This document shows positions 34,900 through 43,381 of a stretch of DNA of 64,000 nt, in pieces. How positions within the stretch are numbered: the first letter of the stretch is position 1; every line of letters begins with the position of its first letter. The translations under genes were made by a program, and so were the position numbers. The stretch comes from Bradyrhizobium sp. CB3481. Lineage in GTDB: Bacteria > Pseudomonadota > Alphaproteobacteria > Rhizobiales > Xanthobacteraceae. The DNA is taken from assembly GCF_029714305.1 (NCBI RefSeq), contig NZ_CP121647.1, positions 6,282,501-6,346,500 on the forward strand, in the 5' to 3' direction. Under the pieces are notes generated by a model. That model made no database searches. It had not been told where the DNA came from and saw only the letters and a list, made by a program, of their open reading frames with translations.

Positions 34900-35845
34900 C
34901 GTCCTGGACACGGTTATGCCGCTGGCGTCGGAACCAGGCCCAGGTCTCGCGTGTCACGGCCAGATAGCCCCGGCCCCGGAACACAATCCGCCCGTCGACG
35001 ATCTGGTTGAGTTTCGGCAGCGCATGAAACGGGATCGAAGGATAGGCGTGGTGCTCGACATGGTAGGGCATGTTCCACGCAAACCACTTCATGACCATGC
35101 CGGTATAGGTGGTGCGGGTGTTCTGGAAGGCGCTGCGCGTCCGCTCACAGCCGGTGTGTTCGGCATAGAGATAGGGACGCAGGAACAACTGGCCAACGAT
35201 CAACGGAACAATCCAGACCCAGAGCAGCAGCGCCGTATGGAGCGCGAACGATCCGAGCAACAGTGCGATGTAGCCGGCGACATAGAGACGCGCCTCTTTC
35301 ACAACAATGTAGCATTTGGCTTCGGGAATCCACGGGGCCGTTGCATTGCCGGTCATGGCATGACGAAGCATCAGCCCTACCCGGAAGGCGACCTGCCGAA
35401 CGCCGCTATAGGCGATCGCGAGCTCGGTGTCCGAGGCAGGCATCGGACCGACCAGCAATTCCGGATCGCGCTCCGGATCCTGGGTGTAGCGGTGGTGGTC
35501 CCAGTGGAACAGGCAGTAATATTCGTAAGGCAGCCCGATCGCGAATGATGAGAGATGGCCGAGGACGAGATTGAGCGCGCGGCTGCGAAACGCCGTCTTG
35601 TGCGCGGTCTCGTGCACCACCATGAACAGGAAGGCGACGAAATAGCCCTGCACGATCATCAGCGGCAACGCCCAGAGCAGGCCGTGAGTCGAGGCGACCA
35701 GCCAGATCAGCGTGCCGAAGATCCCGATGGCGCCGTAGTGGCTGGCCGCGCGGATGATGCCGGGCAGGTTCGATCGCACCGACAGCTCGCGCAGTTCGGC
35801 CGATGTCAGCGGCTTCTCTCCCGTTGCGGTAATTGCTGTGCTCAT
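34886..35845 (-). CDS. Membrane fatty-acid desaturase / hydroxylase
   Basis: A 319-residue integral-membrane di-iron enzyme. Three histidine boxes are visible: HETAH at 78-82, HWDHH at 114-118 and HVEHH at 262-266. Long hydrophobic stretches lie around residues 38-75 and 185-225. It should insert a double bond or hydroxyl into a fatty acyl chain or carotenoid at the inner membrane, with electrons from ferredoxin or cytochrome. It starts 24 bases after the MetX-like hydrolase stop and is likely read from the same promoter at 36913-36933. Its 3' end overlaps the convergent TetR gene by 14 bases. Confidence 0.88.
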   Translation of the reverse strand: MSTAITATGEKPLTSAELRELSVRSNLPGIIRAASHYGAIGIFGTLIWLVASTHGLLWALPLMIVQGYFVAFLFMVVHETAHKTAFRSRALNLVLGHLSSFAIGLPYEYYCLFHWDHHRYTQDPERDPELLVGPMPASDTELAIAYSGVRQVAFRVGLMLRHAMTGNATAPWIPEAKCYIVVKEARLYVAGYIALLLGSFALHTALLLWVWIVPLIVGQLFLRPYLYAEHTGCERTRSAFQNTRTTYTGMVMKWFAWNMPYHVEHHAYPSIPFHALPKLNQIVDGRIVFRGRGYLAVTRETWAWFRRQRHNRVQDVSGS

Positions 35846-35869
35846 GGTCGCTAACGTCTCCGGGATGAT

Positions 35870-36889
35870 TCAACGCTGCAGCAGCGCCGAGATTTCGGCG
35901 TTGATGAAGTCGCGATCTCTGGGATTGTTGATGGGGTTTCCGGCACGGTGTCCGTGGATCGAGGGAATCGGATGGAGCTCGGCTGACTTTGCGTTGGCGA
36001 GGCGGCCGAGCTCGGCCTCGTTGTCACGCACGTCGAAGTAGCGATCCGTCTGCCCCGGCATCAGCAACACATGCGCCTTGATCGCGGCCAGCGCGCGGTC
36101 GATATCGCCGCCGAATTCCGGGCATTGGCTGACATCGCCGCGCTGCCAGATGCCGATCTGCGCCAGGAGATCGTTGGCGTCACGCCGCGCAAAGGCGACG
36201 TCCCACGATCGCGCCAGGTAATCCTCAAGGTTTGTGAAGCCGGCTTCGCGCCAGACCTCGTCCCGGTAATAGGCGTGCGACATTGCCCACCCCGCATAGA
36301 CGCGTCCCATCGCGCGAAGGCCGGCGACGGGCTTTGCGGTAAAACGGCCATCCTGCCAGCCCGGGTCCGCCGTCAGCGTCGCTTTCACGCCCTCGAGAAA
36401 AACGTAATTGTAAGGCGAGCATCTGGCGCTGCCGCAGACGACCGCCGCCCGTTCCACCATATCAGGGTGACCGGCCGCCCAGTGATAGGCCTGCATGCCG
36501 CCCATCGACCAGCCATAGACCAGCGCGATTTTCGAGATTCCGAATTGCTCCCCGAGCAGCCGGCGCTGCACGGCGACGGCATCATGATAGCTGATGGCGG
36601 GAAACGGCGTGACGCCGGAGTTTGACGGCGATGAAGATAGGCCGTTGCCGAACAGATTCGGAATGATGATGAAATAGCGGTCAGGATCCAGCGCGCCGCC
36701 ACGCTGGACCAGCCATTCGATATCGCTGTGCTGCGCGCTGAAGGACGTCGGATAGACGATCACGTTGTCTTTTCGCGCGTTCAGCGTGCCATAGGTCTTG
36801 TAGGCGAGCCGCATCGCAGGAAAAACGGCGCCAGACTGAAGCGCGATGTTCCCGAGTTCGAAGATTTGATAGTCGGCACGCGGCGTCAT
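35870..36889 (-). CDS. Alpha/beta hydrolase of the homoserine O-acetyltransferase (MetX)-like family
   Basis: A 339-residue protein. ATG 36889 has a GGAG site upstream; the in-frame ATG at 36931 would run through the operator palindrome. The nucleophile is Ser128 in YGWSMGGMQ, the MetX-type elbow, and LAYKTYGTLN and NLFGNGLSSSPSN match the family. The C-terminal acid and His are in LLMPGQTDRYFD and SIHGHRAG. The protein is shorter and more divergent than true MetX and lacks a methionine context, so the activity may be a different acyltransferase or hydrolase. It is transcribed with the desaturase. Confidence 0.82.
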   Translation of the reverse strand: MTPRADYQIFELGNIALQSGAVFPAMRLAYKTYGTLNARKDNVIVYPTSFSAQHSDIEWLVQRGGALDPDRYFIIIPNLFGNGLSSSPSNSGVTPFPAISYHDAVAVQRRLLGEQFGISKIALVYGWSMGGMQAYHWAAGHPDMVERAAVVCGSARCSPYNYVFLEGVKATLTADPGWQDGRFTAKPVAGLRAMGRVYAGWAMSHAYYRDEVWREAGFTNLEDYLARSWDVAFARRDANDLLAQIGIWQRGDVSQCPEFGGDIDRALAAIKAHVLLMPGQTDRYFDVRDNEAELGRLANAKSAELHPIPSIHGHRAGNPINNPRDRDFINAEISALLQR

Positions 36890-36912
36890 GGGCCAGCTCC
36901 GAACGATCCATT

Positions 36913-36933
36913 TAGTGTACGTATCGTACACTA
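36913..36933. promoter_or_regulatory. TetR-like palindromic operator upstream of MetX-like/desaturase operon
   Basis: Perfect 9-base arms TAGTGTACG and CGTACACTA around TAT. The centre is about 34 bases before the MetX-like start, where RNA polymerase would sit. Symmetric sites with a TGTACG half-site are typical of TetR-type repressors. The TetR gene 2 kb away is a candidate binder. Confidence 0.6.
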
Positions 36934-37031
36934 TTTAGATTGGATTGCAACGGAGTTTGTCAGGCGCGGGAGCCCTGCCCGGTGGTGCCGTCACAAATGA
37001 AAATTGCGCCGCCCGTGTCTGCAGCGCAATT

Positions 37032-37715
37032 TCAAACGGCGTCAGACGAAAGGGCTGCCAGCACCGCGGCTGAATCGGAAACCCAGCCGAAGATGCCGCC
37101 CTGGGCCTTGATCATCTTCAGACCGATCTCGTGGAATTCTGGAAAATATGAAGCGCAGCCATCCGCCAGAACCACGCAGCGATAGCCGCGGTCGTTCGCC
37201 TCGCGCACGGTGGTGTTGACGCAGACCTCGGTGGTGACGCCGCAGACCAGGAGGTTCTCGATACCATAATCTTGCAGCACGTCGTCGAGTTCGGTGGCGT
37301 AGAACGCGCCCTTGCCCGGCTTGTCGATCACGATCTCGCCGTCGGTCGGATAGAGTTCGGGAATGATGTCGTGGCCCGCCTCGCCGCGAATGAGAATGCG
37401 CCCCATCGGCGCGGGGTCGCCGATGCGCAGAGACGGCGCGCCGCGTTCGACCTTGGCCGGCGGCGCGTCGGAAAGATCGGGCAGATGGCCCTCGCGGGTG
37501 TGGATGACCAGCATGCCCGCCGCGCGCGCCGCATCCAGCACGGCCGAGATCGGCTTCACCGCGCGCGCAAGCTGGCTGACATCATTGCCGAGCGTCTCGC
37601 CAAAACCTCCGGGCTCGAGAAAATCGCGCTGCATATCGATAATGAGGAGCGCGGTCGCCGCCCAGTCGAGCTCGATCGGCTCTGGCTCCGCTGCGAGCAT
37701 TGCTGAGTTCGCCAT
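37032..37715 (-). CDS. Isochorismatase-family cysteine hydrolase
   Basis: A 227-residue alpha/beta protein of the isochorismatase/nicotinamidase/ureidoacrylate-hydrolase group. The catalytic Asp is in [15 protein letters not shown] near residue 27. The Lys is in DKPGKGAF, and the nucleophilic Cys is in [15 protein letters not shown], with the cis-peptide VTTE. The sequence is closest by eye to RutB/biuret-hydrolase-like amidases. ATG 37715 is chosen over 37793 because it lies after the palindrome at 37768 and has GGAG upstream. It probably hydrolyses a ureido or amide compound. It stands alone on the minus strand between LysR and MetX-like genes. Confidence 0.85.
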   Translation of the reverse strand: MANSAMLAAEPEPIELDWAATALLIIDMQRDFLEPGGFGETLGNDVSQLARAVKPISAVLDAARAAGMLVIHTREGHLPDLSDAPPAKVERGAPSLRIGDPAPMGRILIRGEAGHDIIPELYPTDGEIVIDKPGKGAFYATELDDVLQDYGIENLLVCGVTTEVCVNTTVREANDRGYRCVVLADGCASYFPEFHEIGLKMIKAQGGIFGWVSDSAAVLAALSSDAV

Positions 37716-37767
37716 AACCACGCGCTCCAACGAGAAACTCCCGAAGCGAGGGCAAGCAAGGCGCATG

Positions 37768-37783
37768 CCATTGTGTACAATGG
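37768..37783. promoter_or_regulatory. Palindromic operator candidate for the isochorismatase-family gene
   Basis: CCATTG and CAATGG arms around TGTA, 53 bases before the chosen start of the hydrolase gene. It shares the GTGTAC core with the operator at 36913, so the two promoters might answer to related regulators. Confidence 0.4.
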
Positions 37784-37887
37784 TGACAGACAATGCGTTC
37801 GGAGAAAATCATCGTATTGTCAGCCAGTTACTCACCAATTTCAGCCTGCGCGCGTTCTCATCGAACGCACCGCAAGCAGGCAGTTGC

Positions 37888-38892
37888 TCATTCGCTATGC
37901 ATGCTGCGATTGCGCTGGCCGCCCGATCGCAGAACGCTCGATCGGTCGTTGCCCGTTCGTACCTGCCCTAACAACTGGACCAGCCAGGCAAGGCCGGCAT
38001 CCATCATCGCCACTTTCGGAAGGACGATGTTGATCGAAAAGCGCGGCAGCGGCAGCGGCGCCTTGACGGCCACGACATTGAAGCGGGCGCCATGGATTTC
38101 GACGAACCGGCGCGGCAACGCCGAGACCATCTCGGTTTCTGCCAGCACCGAAAGTGCGAAACTGAAACTAGGTACGGTCAGAATAACCCGCCGCGCCAGG
38201 TTCTTCTTCGCGAGTTCGACATCCACAAACCCCGAGACATCACCGGTGTGCGAGACAACGAGATGTTCGATCTCGCAATATCGTTTGAGAGTCGGGTTGC
38301 GCTGGAACAAATGGCCTTTGCGTGCGGCAATGACGAACTCCTCCTCGTAAAGCTTCTGCTTATGGAAGCGGGCAGGAAGATCATCGAGCGGGATGATCGC
38401 AATATCCATTGTCCGGTCTTCGAGCTCCTGCAGCGCGGCCTTCCATGCAAGGTGCAGATCCACGGAGTCTTGCGCCGGCAACAGCTGACGGACGCCGAGG
38501 TCGACGCCCGGCGCCACGTCCCGCAGCTTCTCCAGCAGCGAAGGCAGGACGACCGACGACACGCCATCCGGCGCGCCGATCACGAAGCGGCGTTTCGAAT
38601 GTCTCGGATCAAACGGAGTGGCGGTGGAAACGACACCGCGGATACGGGCGAGAATGTCCGCTACCGACGCGGCGAGTTGATGGGCGCGCTCGGTCGGGAC
38701 CACTCCTTTCGGGGTCTTGAGAAACAAGGGATCGCCGAGCAGCGTTCGCAGGCGGCCAAGGCCATGGCTGATGGCGGAGGGCGAAAGATGCAGCCGCTCC
38801 GCCGAGCGGCCGACATGCCGCTCCTGAAAGACGACCTCGAACAAGACGAGCAGGTTCAGGTCGATCCGGGAGAGATCAATCTGGTTCATCAT
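37888..38892 (-). CDS. LysR-family transcriptional regulator
   Basis: A 334-residue regulator. The N-terminal winged helix reads DLNLLVLFEVVFQERHVGRS then AERLHLSPSAISHGLGRLR, with recognition helix residues SPSAISHGLGRL near 37-48, and the wing PLFLKTPKGVVPTERA. The C-terminal co-inducer domain starts near residue 95. The NodD/NahR-like branch is suggested by the N terminus. It faces the NTF2-like gene across a 100-base gap with an inverted repeat right next to its own start (38894-38923), so autoregulation is likely. Effector unknown. Confidence 0.9.
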   Translation of the reverse strand: MMNQIDLSRIDLNLLVLFEVVFQERHVGRSAERLHLSPSAISHGLGRLRTLLGDPLFLKTPKGVVPTERAHQLAASVADILARIRGVVSTATPFDPRHSKRRFVIGAPDGVSSVVLPSLLEKLRDVAPGVDLGVRQLLPAQDSVDLHLAWKAALQELEDRTMDIAIIPLDDLPARFHKQKLYEEEFVIAARKGHLFQRNPTLKRYCEIEHLVVSHTGDVSGFVDVELAKKNLARRVILTVPSFSFALSVLAETEMVSALPRRFVEIHGARFNVVAVKAPLPLPRFSINIVLPKVAMMDAGLAWLVQLLGQVRTGNDRSSVLRSGGQRNRSMHSE

Positions 38893-38893
38893 A

Positions 38894-38923
38894 ATGCTGA
38901 AATCATATCACTGGATTCAGCAT
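38894..38923. promoter_or_regulatory. Inverted repeat between LysR and NTF2-like genes
   Basis: Arms ATGCTGAA and TTCAGCAT with a 14-base spacer, immediately upstream of the LysR start and 70 bases before the divergent gene. Size and spacing fit a LysR-type binding site, and its place over the LysR ribosome site fits self-repression. Confidence 0.5.
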
Positions 38924-38992
38924 GATTGAAATGGGATTTGGAGGCACCCGCCGGTCAGTTTTCCGGCCCAACCTGAACAGAAAGATACCGAG

Positions 38993-39541
38993 ATGTTCAA
39001 ATCGAGCATGTGGAAGCGATTGGCTTTGAAGGCCGCACTTGCCATGCCGCTGTCGGCCAGCGCGGCCCAGCACGCAACGACGGCGCATTCGGAGCAGGAA
39101 CTTGCCGATCTCATCAGGAGGACCGAGGCCCAGGCGTCGGCTTTCATGCGCGGCGACATGGACACCTGGTCCGGCCTCGTGCACATCGCAGGAGACTTTA
39201 CGCTGATGCAGCCATTTGGCGGCGAGGCCAGCCGAGGCTTCGACATGAGTCCCGAGCGGCTGGCGCAGCTCGCCAGCTACTTCAGGAATGGCGATGCCAA
39301 GCTAGAGCTCGTTCAGTCCTATGTGTCGGACGATCTGGTCGTTCTTGCGATGATCGAGCGCGAACACGGCGAAGTCGGTGGTTTGCCGGACCAGGACTGG
39401 TCACTCCGGGTGACGCAGGTCTATCGCAGGCAGGGCGGGCAATGGTGGCTGGTGCACCGCCACGCCGACCCGCTGGTGCGCCGCGTCGGGCTTGAGACCG
39501 CAGCCGCACTGGCCCGCGGCGCAAATCTTGGGGACCGGTGA
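38993..39541 (+). CDS. NTF2-like (SnoaL/DUF4440-type) secreted protein
   Basis: A 182-residue protein with an N-terminal signal-like segment (KRLALKAALAMPLSASAAQH), so it is probably periplasmic. The rest has the NTF2-like fold pattern: HSEQELADLIRRTEAQASAFMRG helix, then beta strands ending RVTQVYRRQGGQWWLVHRHAD, typical of SnoaL/DUF4440 proteins. It has no diagnostic catalytic residues. The LysR gene upstream is divergent and probably controls it. The convergent M20 hydrolase gene ends 3 bases beyond its stop. Confidence 0.75.
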   Translation: MFKSSMWKRLALKAALAMPLSASAAQHATTAHSEQELADLIRRTEAQASAFMRGDMDTWSGLVHIAGDFTLMQPFGGEASRGFDMSPERLAQLASYFRNGDAKLELVQSYVSDDLVVLAMIEREHGEVGGLPDQDWSLRVTQVYRRQGGQWWLVHRHADPLVRRVGLETAAALARGANLGDR

Positions 39542-39544
39542 CAA

Positions 39545-40825
39545 TCAGACTCTTGCCGCCTCCAGCGGTCTGAAATTCTCGATGAACCGCAGCAGCACCC
39601 GCGCGCCGGCGTCGGCGTCGGCGGGTTCGACATGCTCGGCCGGGTTATGGCTGATGCCGCCGCGGCAGCGCACGAACAGCATGGCGACGTCTGATACGTC
39701 GATCATCGCCATGCCGTCATGCCCCGCCCCGCTCGGCAGTTCGAAGACGCCGCAGCCTTCGCTGGCAACCGCTTCCGCCATTTGCGCTTTCAGCCAGGGC
39801 GCGCAAGGCACGGTACGATTTTCGTGAGTGACGTCGATCTGCAATGACAAGTCTCGTAGTTCCGCGATCGCCTCGATCCGCTGCACGATCGCGGCGACAG
39901 CCTGCTTGCGGTGCTGATCCTCAGGCGCACGAATATCCAGGGTGAAGAAGACGCGACCGGGGATCACGTTGGTGGCGCCGGGCATCGCGTTGATGACCCC
40001 CACGGTGCCGACCAGGCCCGCCCCATCCGCTGTGCAGAACTGCTCGACCGCGACGATGCATTCGGCGGCGCCCGCCAGCGCGTCGCGCCGCAGCGCCATC
40101 GGCACCGTGCCGGCATGGCCGGCCATGCCGCTGAGGGTTGCCGCCAGCCGCGTCGCGCCCGATATCGCGGTCACCACGCCGACCGGAAGGTTCTGCTGTT
40201 CCAGCACCGGGCCCTGCTCGATATGCAGTTCGACATAGGCGTGCAACTCGCCGCGCTTGCGGGCCGCCGCGCCGCTGCCGCCGGGGTCGAGGCCGAACTG
40301 CACCATCGCCTCGCGCATGGTGAGACCGTTCGCATCGCGCGCGTCGAGCACGCTTTGGTCAAATGTGCCAGCGATGGCCCGGCTGCCGAGCAGTGTCGAA
40401 GCGAAACGCACGCCCTCCTCGTCGGCGAAACCGGCGATTTCGATCGCAAACGGCAGTCGCACGCCGCGCCGATTCAGATCAGCGACACAGGCGATTGCCG
40501 TGATCACCCCGAGCGGGCCGTCCCATTTGCCGGCGTCGCGCACGGTGTCGTAATGCGAGCCCAGCATCAGGCACGGCAGTCCGGGACGGTCGCCCTCGTA
40601 GCGGCCGCAGACATTGCCGATGGCGTCGAGATGCGCGGCCATGCCGGCGTCCTTCATCCAGTCCATCAGGAGATCCGCGGCGATGCGATGCTCGGGCGAC
40701 AGGAATATCCGCGCCAGATGCTCTGAAGTCTCAGAGATGGCTCCGAGCTGGTTGATGCGGCTTACGATTTGATCGCCGAGCGGCGATCGTGCGGCCCCGC
40801 TGCCTGCCGTCTGTGTCTCGTTCAT
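39545..40825 (-). CDS. allC: M20-family Zn amidohydrolase, allantoate amidohydrolase / N-carbamoyl-amino-acid hydrolase type
   Basis: A 426-residue dinuclear-metal hydrolase. Metal ligands appear in LGSHYDTV (His), KWDGPLG (Asp), FADEEGVRF (Glu pair), VELHIEQGP (His) and GISHNPAEHV (His). The lid-domain segment SGMAGHAGTVPM follows. The class splits into allantoate amidohydrolase and L-carbamoylase; next to uricase, allantoinase and OHCU decarboxylase the allantoate role is favoured. It would release ammonia and give ureidoglycolate via ureidoglycine. ATG 40825 is chosen because upstream in-frame sequence lies in the gap after uricase. It follows uricase by 46 bases on the same strand. Confidence 0.82.
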   Translation of the reverse strand: MNETQTAGSGAARSPLGDQIVSRINQLGAISETSEHLARIFLSPEHRIAADLLMDWMKDAGMAAHLDAIGNVCGRYEGDRPGLPCLMLGSHYDTVRDAGKWDGPLGVITAIACVADLNRRGVRLPFAIEIAGFADEEGVRFASTLLGSRAIAGTFDQSVLDARDANGLTMREAMVQFGLDPGGSGAAARKRGELHAYVELHIEQGPVLEQQNLPVGVVTAISGATRLAATLSGMAGHAGTVPMALRRDALAGAAECIVAVEQFCTADGAGLVGTVGVINAMPGATNVIPGRVFFTLDIRAPEDQHRKQAVAAIVQRIEAIAELRDLSLQIDVTHENRTVPCAPWLKAQMAEAVASEGCGVFELPSGAGHDGMAMIDVSDVAMLFVRCRGGISHNPAEHVEPADADAGARVLLRFIENFRPLEAARV

Positions 40826-40871
40826 GCTGATCCAACAACGCGCAATCGGCGCCTGAGATTGTGGGTGCCTT

Positions 40872-41714
40872 TTAGCCCCTTCCCACCGTGCACTCAATCT
40901 GGCCGTGGGGCTCGTCGGTCGGCAGGAAGACGTCGTTGTTGTTATCGAGGCCAAAGGCCGACAGGTTCATCGGGATGAAATGCATGTTGGGACAGGCCAT
41001 GCTGATTTCCGCGATCTCGGGCACGGCCGCCAGCGCCGCCTCGCCCATCCGATAGAGGCTGTCCTGCACGCTCATGCTGTAGGTGGTGGCGAACACCTCT
41101 AACACGGTATCGAGGATCTTCGTATTGGCCGCCGGATAGCTCGATGGCTTGCCCGACCATTTCCAGGACGCGACCATGCTGGTGGCGCACATCCGGTCGG
41201 CGGTCTCCGGCAGCGTGGTGTAGCGGTCCCTGGGATAATTCTCCCAGCCTGATTGGGTCGACTTCATGAAGGTGAAGCCATCGATACCTGATGTCAGTGC
41301 CATCGGGCCACCGCGGGCGATCGTGGCCTCGACGAACGGCTTGCCGTTGCTGTCGAGCACGAAGCTGTGCGGATGCGGCTTGCCGCCGAAACTGAGCCGG
41401 CTCCATTTGGTCTCGTGCGCCGTGATCGCAACCGAGGCGATCTGCGAATAGGTATCGAGATATCGCCTGGCCAGCACCTGGCAGAATTCTTCAGTGCAGA
41501 GGCCGGTATTCTCGCGCGCAACCACGTTGACGATGTTCTTGATCGTATCAGTTGCCACCGAGGTCGAATTGTCGGCGTGGGTATAGGCGCGTGCGAAGTC
41601 ACCTTCGATCATTGCCTTAATATTGAGCTGGCTGACCTCGTGGCGGTCGCCATCGCGGTGGATCCGCATGACCCTGACGCGGCCCTTCCCGTAGCGGTTC
41701 TTGATCAGCGGCAT
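40872..41714 (-). CDS. Urate oxidase (uricase)
   Basis: A 280-residue cofactor-independent uricase, which turns urate plus oxygen into 5-hydroxyisourate and peroxide. The family blocks are KNRYGKGRVRVMR at the N terminus, YTHADNSTSVATDTIKN containing the catalytic Thr, FVLDSNGKPFVEA, and ISMACPNMHFIPMN with the conserved active-site His. Length is slightly below the 290-330 typical of eukaryotic and Bacillus enzymes. It is divergent from the purine permease and followed by the M20 hydrolase. The opposite-strand operon 44266-45632 carries the next two enzymes of the pathway. Confidence 0.93.
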   Translation of the reverse strand: MPLIKNRYGKGRVRVMRIHRDGDRHEVSQLNIKAMIEGDFARAYTHADNSTSVATDTIKNIVNVVARENTGLCTEEFCQVLARRYLDTYSQIASVAITAHETKWSRLSFGGKPHPHSFVLDSNGKPFVEATIARGGPMALTSGIDGFTFMKSTQSGWENYPRDRYTTLPETADRMCATSMVASWKWSGKPSSYPAANTKILDTVLEVFATTYSMSVQDSLYRMGEAALAAVPEIAEISMACPNMHFIPMNLSAFGLDNNNDVFLPTDEPHGQIECTVGRG

Positions 41715-41787
41715 CCGACCATCTCCCGTTCAATCGGAATTTGCGGGGATCATAATCGCCCGCTATGGTTCCAATTTTGAGCAACCT

Positions 41788-41829
41788 TCGTGCCAGAGGG
41801 CAAGGTCCGGGGAAACGCTTCTGGCACGA
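41788..41829 (+). promoter_or_regulatory. Inverted repeat in the purine-permease leader
   Basis: Perfect 10-base arms TCGTGCCAGA and TCTGGCACGA with a 22-base GC-rich centre, 54 bases before the permease start. In RNA it would form a stable stem with a large loop. It may be a regulator site or part of a structured purine-sensing leader. I cannot match it to a known riboswitch consensus. Confidence 0.4.
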
Positions 41830-41841
41830 GCCTTGTATCGG

Positions 41842-41857
41842 TTCAGACAGGTCTGAA
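41842..41857. promoter_or_regulatory. Palindrome just upstream of the purine permease
   Basis: TTCAGAC and GTCTGAA arms around AG, 26 bases before the ATG. As DNA it is a compact dimer site; as RNA the two-base loop would be strained, so an operator reading is preferred. Confidence 0.4.
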
Positions 41858-41882
41858 AACCTGCACCAGGGGGACTCCGAAT

Positions 41883-43277
41883 ATGAGCAGCCAAATCCAT
41901 CCGGTCGACGAGATATTGCCGGCGCCGCGCTTGCTGGCGCTCGGCCTGCAACATGTGCTGGTGATGTATGCCGGCGCGGTCGCCGTGCCCCTGATCATCG
42001 GCCGTGCCCTGAAGCTGCCGCCGGAGGACGTCGCCTTCCTGATCAGCGCCGACCTGTTCGCCTGCGGGATAGCGACGCTGGTGCAATGTCTCGGCTTTCC
42101 CGGGGTCGGTATCCGGCTGCCGGTGATGATGGGCGTTACCTTTGCCTCGGTCAGCCCGATGCTGGCGATGGCGGCGTCGCCCGATATCGGCCTGCTCGGC
42201 ATTTACGGCTCGGTGATCGCGGCTGGGCTGTTTGCCGTCGTCGTCGCGCCCTTCGTGAGCCGGCTGCTGCCGTTGTTTCCGCCGGTCGTGACCGGGACCA
42301 TCATCCTGGTGATCGGCATCTCCTTGATGCGGGTCGGCATCAACTGGGCCGGCGGCGGCCTGCCGACCTTGACCAAGGTCGTCGATGGCGTGCCGGGCGC
42401 ATTCCCCAATCCCGCTTACGGTCAGTTGCAAGGGCTCGGGATTGCGCTGTTCGTGCTGCTGGTCATCCTCGGCCTGATCAAATGGGGCTCCGGATTCATT
42501 TCAAACGTCGCAGTGCTGCTCGGCATCGTGGCCGGCGCCATCCTCGCTACCGTGCTCGGCGTCATGCACTTCGAGAAGGTCGCCGCCGCGCCGTGGGTCG
42601 CGATTGTGCTGCCGCTGCATTTCGGCGCGCCCAAATTCCAGCTGGTTCCGATCATCACCATGTGCATCGTGATGATCGTGGTGATGATCGAATCGCTTGG
42701 CATGTTCCTGGCGCTCGGCGAGATCACCGGCAAGACCGTCGACCGCGACGCGCTGACCCGCGGCTTGCGTGCCGACGGCGTCGGCACGCTCCTGGGCGGG
42801 CTGTTCAACACCTTTCCCTACACCTCGTTCTCGCAGAATGTCGGGCTTGTCGGCGTCACCGGGGTGCGCTCGCGCTGGGTGACGATCGCCGGCGGCGGGA
42901 TCCTGCTGCTGCTCGGGCTGGTGCCGAAGATGGCGGCGCTGGTCGAGGCCGTGCCGTTGGTGGTGCTGGGCGGCGCCGGCCTCGTGATGTTCGGCATGGT
43001 GGCCGCCACCGGCGCGCGCATCCTGACCAATGTCGACTTCAGGAACAACCGCTACAATCTGTTCGTGGTGGCGATTTCGGTCGGCTTCGGCATGATCCCC
43101 TTGGTATCGCCGAACTTCTTCAAGCAGTTGCCGCACGACCTGCACCCGTTGCTCGAATCCGGCATCCTACTCAGCGCGCTGGTCGCCGTGACGCTGAACG
43201 CCTTCTTCAACGGCATCGGCAGCAAGGCCGCGGCGGAAACTGGCGCCGCGACGGCCGCGGCAACGGCGACGCATTAA
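41883..43277 (+). CDS. Nucleobase:cation symporter-2 family permease (uracil/xanthine/urate type)
   Basis: A 464-residue membrane protein with about fourteen hydrophobic segments. The ATG at 41883 has AGGGGGA upstream; earlier in-frame codons extend into the leader palindromes. The first helix starts LGLQHVLVMYAGAVAVPLIIG, the usual NCS2 opening with the conserved QH. The substrate-site blocks are VVMIESLGMFLALGEITG and SQNVGLVGVTGVRSRWVT. In the urate-degradation context it most likely takes up urate or xanthine. It is divergent from uricase and ends in a 95-base palindromic repeat. Confidence 0.9.
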   Translation: MSSQIHPVDEILPAPRLLALGLQHVLVMYAGAVAVPLIIGRALKLPPEDVAFLISADLFACGIATLVQCLGFPGVGIRLPVMMGVTFASVSPMLAMAASPDIGLLGIYGSVIAAGLFAVVVAPFVSRLLPLFPPVVTGTIILVIGISLMRVGINWAGGGLPTLTKVVDGVPGAFPNPAYGQLQGLGIALFVLLVILGLIKWGSGFISNVAVLLGIVAGAILATVLGVMHFEKVAAAPWVAIVLPLHFGAPKFQLVPIITMCIVMIVVMIESLGMFLALGEITGKTVDRDALTRGLRADGVGTLLGGLFNTFPYTSFSQNVGLVGVTGVRSRWVTIAGGGILLLLGLVPKMAALVEAVPLVVLGGAGLVMFGMVAATGARILTNVDFRNNRYNLFVVAISVGFGMIPLVSPNFFKQLPHDLHPLLESGILLSALVAVTLNAFFNGIGSKAAAETGAATAAATATH

Positions 43278-43281
43278 GTGC

Positions 43282-43376
43282 TGTAGGGTGGGCAAAGGAG
43301 CGCAAGCGACGTGCCCACCATCGATCACCGAGCACACGGCTTGATGGTGGGCACGCTGCGCTTTGCCCACCCTACA
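43282..43376. repeat. Palindromic repeat, GTAGGGTGGGCA family
   Basis: Arms TGTAGGGTGGGCAAAG and CTTTGCCCACCCTACA, with inner GTGCCCACCA and TGGTGGGCAC, around TCGATCACCGAGCACACGGC. It separates the convergent permease and OHCU-decarboxylase genes. A half copy is at 17300-17331. Confidence 0.85.
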
Positions 43377-43381
43377 ATTCC

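Noticed and set aside
33370..34911. A 513-codon open frame on the - strand antisense to the VOC and TetR genes
   Set aside because: The + strand genes have recognisable folds and ribosome spacing; this frame has neither.
36890..36931. A 14-residue N-terminal extension of the MetX-like protein
   Set aside because: It would run through the operator palindrome, and the later ATG has a ribosome site.
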